From positions 496,001-560,000 of the forward strand of contig WHVD01000051.1 in assembly GCA_015178975.1 (NCBI GenBank): DNA of 64,000 nucleotides, written 5' to 3'. How positions within the stretch are numbered: position 1 is the stretch's first letter; each line of letters opens with the position of its first letter. The notes below the pieces were generated by a model, which saw only the letters and a program-made list of their open reading frames with translations, ran no database searches and was not told the origin of the DNA. The translations under genes and the position numbers were made by a program. This document shows, piece after piece, positions 61,289-64,000 of this stretch. This stretch comes from Hysterangium stoloniferum (taxonomy: Eukaryota; Basidiomycota; Agaricomycetes; Hysterangiales; Hysterangiaceae).

Positions 61289-62741
61289 TCAAAATGGCTT
61301 GTTGTCATGAATGGCAATGTCAGGGGTGACAGATCGGGTATGGAGAACAGGAGAAAGGGAGTGACGAGGATAATGATGCAGTGGGGAGCGGATCATTGGA
61401 ACATGGGCATTGGTCATATTGAACTGAGGGTGTGAGGGTTGTGGATAGTGGGGCTGGTTACGCAACATCTCAAACATCCGTAAATCCCTCTCTGCCATAT
61501 CTGCACGTCTAGTCTCACGATCCACATCCCGCTGTAACTGCCTAATTTGGCCCTCTGCCTCACAAAGTTGAGTTGTTAGAGAATGTAGTTGAAAATTTTC
61601 AAATCTACGAGCCTGACGGTTGTCTTCTCGTGTTGCCTGAACCTCTGGATCAAAGACACGTGCTATGTTGGCCAATGTACCACAAAGCTGTGAGGATGTT
61701 GTGTGTAATCCACATCCCTCTGATTGTGGTTCATGTTTGAGTTGACGGGCAATGTAGCTCTTTGTTTTGTGTTTAATTGGTGAACATGCAGGTGAATGGT
61801 CAGATGAGATGACAATCACATCCTCTTCCATCTCTTCATCACGTACAACATCAGATGCGACTCGGTTGTTGATGTAATGCTCAATCTGATGAGCACGCTC
61901 TATCTCCCATGGACATTCTGAATTTCCAGTTGGTTTCGTTACACGTACCAACTAGAAGTTGTATGATATTAGGTGTGGTTGTGGGAGTTTGTTAATAACA
62001 TACCTTTTTAAAATGTTTCTCCACCGCATCAGCCCCTCTAATTGGCCATCCATTCGAAACAGCCCAAGTCTCAAACCTTTTATAAACTAATGCCCACTCC
62101 TTAGGTCCAGCTGGCAAGATCTCTTCTGTGAATTCCATCAGTGCCTTGAGATCAGCCTGACTCCACTTTTTTGCCCCCAGTGCTCTACCCCACCTTAGAG
62201 ATAAACCTTCATCCCCCACATCATCCTCATAGTCATCATCAAAAGTATCCCGCTTTCTCTTTGATACAGGCACATTTCCATGTCCTCCACGTCCTCTATG
62301 ACCTGCAGGGGCAGTACACTTCCTTGGTCTGGTAGTCACGTTGCGTTTTGCTCTCATAGAGATAGCTGCAATTGTTGGGTCAGGCAGGTCATTCTCGTCA
62401 GATGCACCTTGTGGAAAAATGAATGATTTGTTGGTGGGGCGGGGCTTAGGCTTTGTTGGTATTGTATGATCAATGTGTGTGGACGAGAAGTTGGAAGGAG
62501 AGAGGGGGAGAGATGGACGATGTTCTTGCTGATTCAGGGAGGGCTGATCAGTAGGATGGATGGAACTTGTGTAAGAGAATGATGTTGGCTCCGATCTTTG
62601 CTGGCTCCAAGCGGGGGGAGTAGGAAATAACGAATTGAGAGGGGGAAGTCGAGTAGTGTACATTTCAGTAGGGGCATCCAGCTTGGTGGAAGGAAAGGAT
62701 ACAGAGCGTGTTGGACATGGTTCAAAGGTGCTGTCAGACAT
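61289..62741 (-). CDS. Myb/SANT-like second protein of the Harbinger element
   Basis: The accessory DNA-binding protein that recruits Harbinger transposase to the element ends and the nucleus. Two exons: 62,741 to about 62,000, then about 61,951-61,289. The first is Ser/Pro-rich, followed by basic SKRKRDTFDDDYEDD (a nuclear signal plus acidic patch), then a Trp-rich trihelix/Myb-like domain, RWGRALGAKKWSQADLKALM, PAGPKEWALVYKRFETWAVS and PIRGADAVEKHFKK. The second exon has acidic EEMEEDVIVISSDHSP (resembling a SUMO-interaction motif) and a coiled-coil stretch, LCEAEGQIRQLQRDVDRETR and RADMAERDLRMFEMLR. Frame open. Convergent with the transposase. Confidence 0.78.
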
Positions 62742-62889
62742 TTAAAAGGAATAGCAAAGCAGAGACGTTACCACCATTGAAAGCTTGACTCATATTTCAA
62801 TCTACAGCCCCTATATGTTTGTAACCTTTGTATTTATTTGTGTAAATTGTTTGACGCATTTCACTGAATGTTAAATAATGTTTTGCTCA

Positions 62890-63160
62890 CCAGTAAACCT
62901 TAAAGGACTTTCCAGACAAAAAGGGTATAGCAATGAACGAAGCAGGAGTCGCAGCTGCAGACTGATACATAGAGGGCGGCCAGGTGGCAGCAGCGGAAGC
63001 AAATGACTGAAAAGGATATATAGATTAATATATGACACATTGAGAATTAGGTACTCACAAAAATTATGAACGAGGGTCCTGATCCTCGTTCATAATTTTT
63101 CGTTTAGGACGAATCATCCACCTTCGAAAGGTGACGTGACAGCTTCCCTGTCGTCGCTTA
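62890..63160 (-). other. Possible small spliced ORF in the element's right arm
   Basis: On the minus strand a donor GTGAGTACC after the hairpin would join an exon ending GSGPSFIIF to one reading SFASAAATWPPSMYQSAAAT and ending KSFKVYW with TGA at about 62,890. This may be a leader exon of the Myb-like gene or captured host sequence. No family recognised. Confidence 0.25.
63059..63100. repeat. Perfect 17-bp-stem hairpin inside the Harbinger right end
   Basis: AAAAATTATGAACGAGG (63,059-63,075) is followed after 8 nt by its exact reverse complement (63,084-63,100). It lies about 130 bp inside the right terminal repeat. It could be a transposase or Myb-protein binding structure or a transcript hairpin. 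Confidence 0.8.
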
Positions 63161-63231
63161 ACGATCGGCATACCGGCAATATCACTTAGAACTGAGAATT
63201 TAGGATTCTAGGGCTACGGAGAGTCATCCAG

Positions 63232-63687
63232 TAATTCCGCGCCCTTGCGCCTATGACCGTTCTTTGTTTGTCCCTACTCGGCACCTATTCCGAGCACACA
63301 TAAGTAGTGCAATCGTCTTGTACTTACACCATCTGTCTCCCTCTTACGAGATCGCTGGGGTCAAACGGAAATTATATTAGATGTTCTCGATATGTTCTCA
63401 GAATTTGATTTCAACAAATATTTATTTATTGATGTCCCTAAAGCGTACGTATATTATAGCGTGGTAACTACAGAAGTATACAAATTAGATATCAAAAGTA
63501 AACACCACAACCAACACAAGATTGGACATGGCAAGGACATGGTCTTTATCGATCCTGCACTCGCCGTTCTCCCGGCTCTGGTGGTCGGCAATTACAGGGA
63601 GCCTGAAGTTTCTGAACACGTGTCCCAAAATTACCTCATCTTTGTGCATTATCATCTTAATACAGCCAATAGCAGCGGAAAGTCATT
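63232..63687. other. Intergenic, promoter of the edge gene
   Basis: 456 bp between the Harbinger end and the start of the truncated gene. A + frame at 63,392-63,736 has no domain. Confidence 0.4.
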
Positions 63688-64000
63688 ATGGAGTACGCAC
63701 AAATGTCGCGCACCTCATCCGGTGCCTTGTCGTTAGTTGCGCGGCTTCGTCAAAATCCTGGCGATACCTCGTTGCTGAATTCCTTGACGAATTTGGCCTC
63801 TGATCCTGAAAGTTGGAGTCAACTTAGAAATGCGGAACTTTCGACTTTATTTGTTGACCTAATTAGCGCTCCCTATACAAAAGAGCGTACAGGCGTAAGT
63901 GATGTATCATCAGTATTGGAGTAAGCTAATTGATTACCTTTATCATTGGTAAAAACACGCCTAGAATTTCCCTTTTTGGGTATTGCCATTACAAGGGTGT
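63688..64000 (+). CDS. Unidentified gene, 5' end only (cut by window edge)
   Basis: ATG 63,688 opens MEYAQMSRTSSGALSLVARL, then LASDPESWSQLRNAELSTLF and VDLISAPYTKERTG, followed by a good donor GTAAGTG at about 63,896 and an acceptor CGCCTAG near 63,962 leading into NFPFLGIAITRV-like sequence at the window edge. The frame has the Ser/Leu-rich helical look of a coding exon. The family is not recognised; the rest lies outside the window. Confidence 0.5.

Larger units (their letters stand above)
59534..63231. mobile_element. PIF/Harbinger-type DNA transposon, complete-looking
   Basis: The ends are inverted repeats. Left: CAGTGGATGACTCTCCGTAG from 59,534. Right, read inward on the other strand: CTGGATGACTCTCCGTAG from 63,231. 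Similarity continues about 50 bp (CTAA..TTCT..TTC..AAGTGA). The flanks are TTA (59,531-59,533) and TAA (63,232-63,234), close to the TWA target duplication of this superfamily. Inside are a DDE transposase gene (+) and a convergent Myb-like gene (-), the two-gene layout typical of Harbinger. Both frames are open, so the copy may be recent. Length 3.7 kb. Confidence 0.82.

Overview
This window looks like nuclear DNA of a filamentous basidiomycete, most likely an agaricomycete. Genes are cut by many short introns (mostly about 50-65 nt, GT-AG, pyrimidine-rich ends). The families fit fungi: an HsbA-type secreted protein, a DUF6535 membrane protein, a fungal S41 secreted protease, an HMG-box regulator and MUP1-type permeases. 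No tRNA, rRNA or CRISPR array was recognised. Coordinates of spliced genes are outer limits; I read splice sites by eye.

Layout. 1-3.2 kb: no supported gene. 3.2-6.1 kb: a divergent pair, an SDR oxidoreductase (-) and a zinc alcohol/polyol dehydrogenase (+), sharing a ~390 bp promoter. 9.0-12.0 kb: a secreted S41-family peptidase (-). 12.1-14.6 kb: possible gene remnants. 14.7-15.5 kb: signal peptidase complex subunit 2 (-). 16.6-18.1 kb: HMG-box transcription factor (-), with CACGTG boxes upstream. 20.55-24.6 kb: mitochondrial 2-oxoadipate/2-oxoglutarate dehydrogenase E1 of DHTKD1 type (+). 25.2-26.5 kb: an RRG9-like mitochondrial protein (-) and a coactosin/ADF-homology protein (+), start to start only 127 bp apart. 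27.9-29.7 kb: a class-3-type aldehyde dehydrogenase (-). 29.7-34.4 kb: gene-empty. 34.45-35.36 kb: a GPI-type cupredoxin-like protein (-) that appears to have lost its copper ligands.

35.6-51.6 kb is the most rearranged part: a family of four methionine-permease-like (MUP1/LAT) genes. Three look whole (A +, C -, D +). Copy B is a 5'-half pseudogene cut off where a ~6 kb gene-free island of nested decayed repeats begins (39.64-45.66 kb, including a ~0.96 kb foldback palindrome). Flanking DNA shows that an inverted duplication carried copies A and C.

51.6-63 kb: unassigned ORFs; a DUF6535 gene broken by stops, three of them TGA at probable Trp positions; an HsbA-like secreted protein (-); and a complete-looking PIF/Harbinger DNA transposon (59,534-63,231). 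The transposon has terminal inverted repeats, a DDE transposase and a convergent Myb-like protein. The window ends inside a gene starting at about 63,688.

Nothing here is convincingly a new multi-gene system. The most noteworthy items are the structured Harbinger element, the MUP1 segmental duplication with its repeat island, the ligand-free cupredoxin, an SDR whose last five residues lie on an 18-nt exon behind a 299-nt intron, and a 6-nt microexon in DHTKD1.
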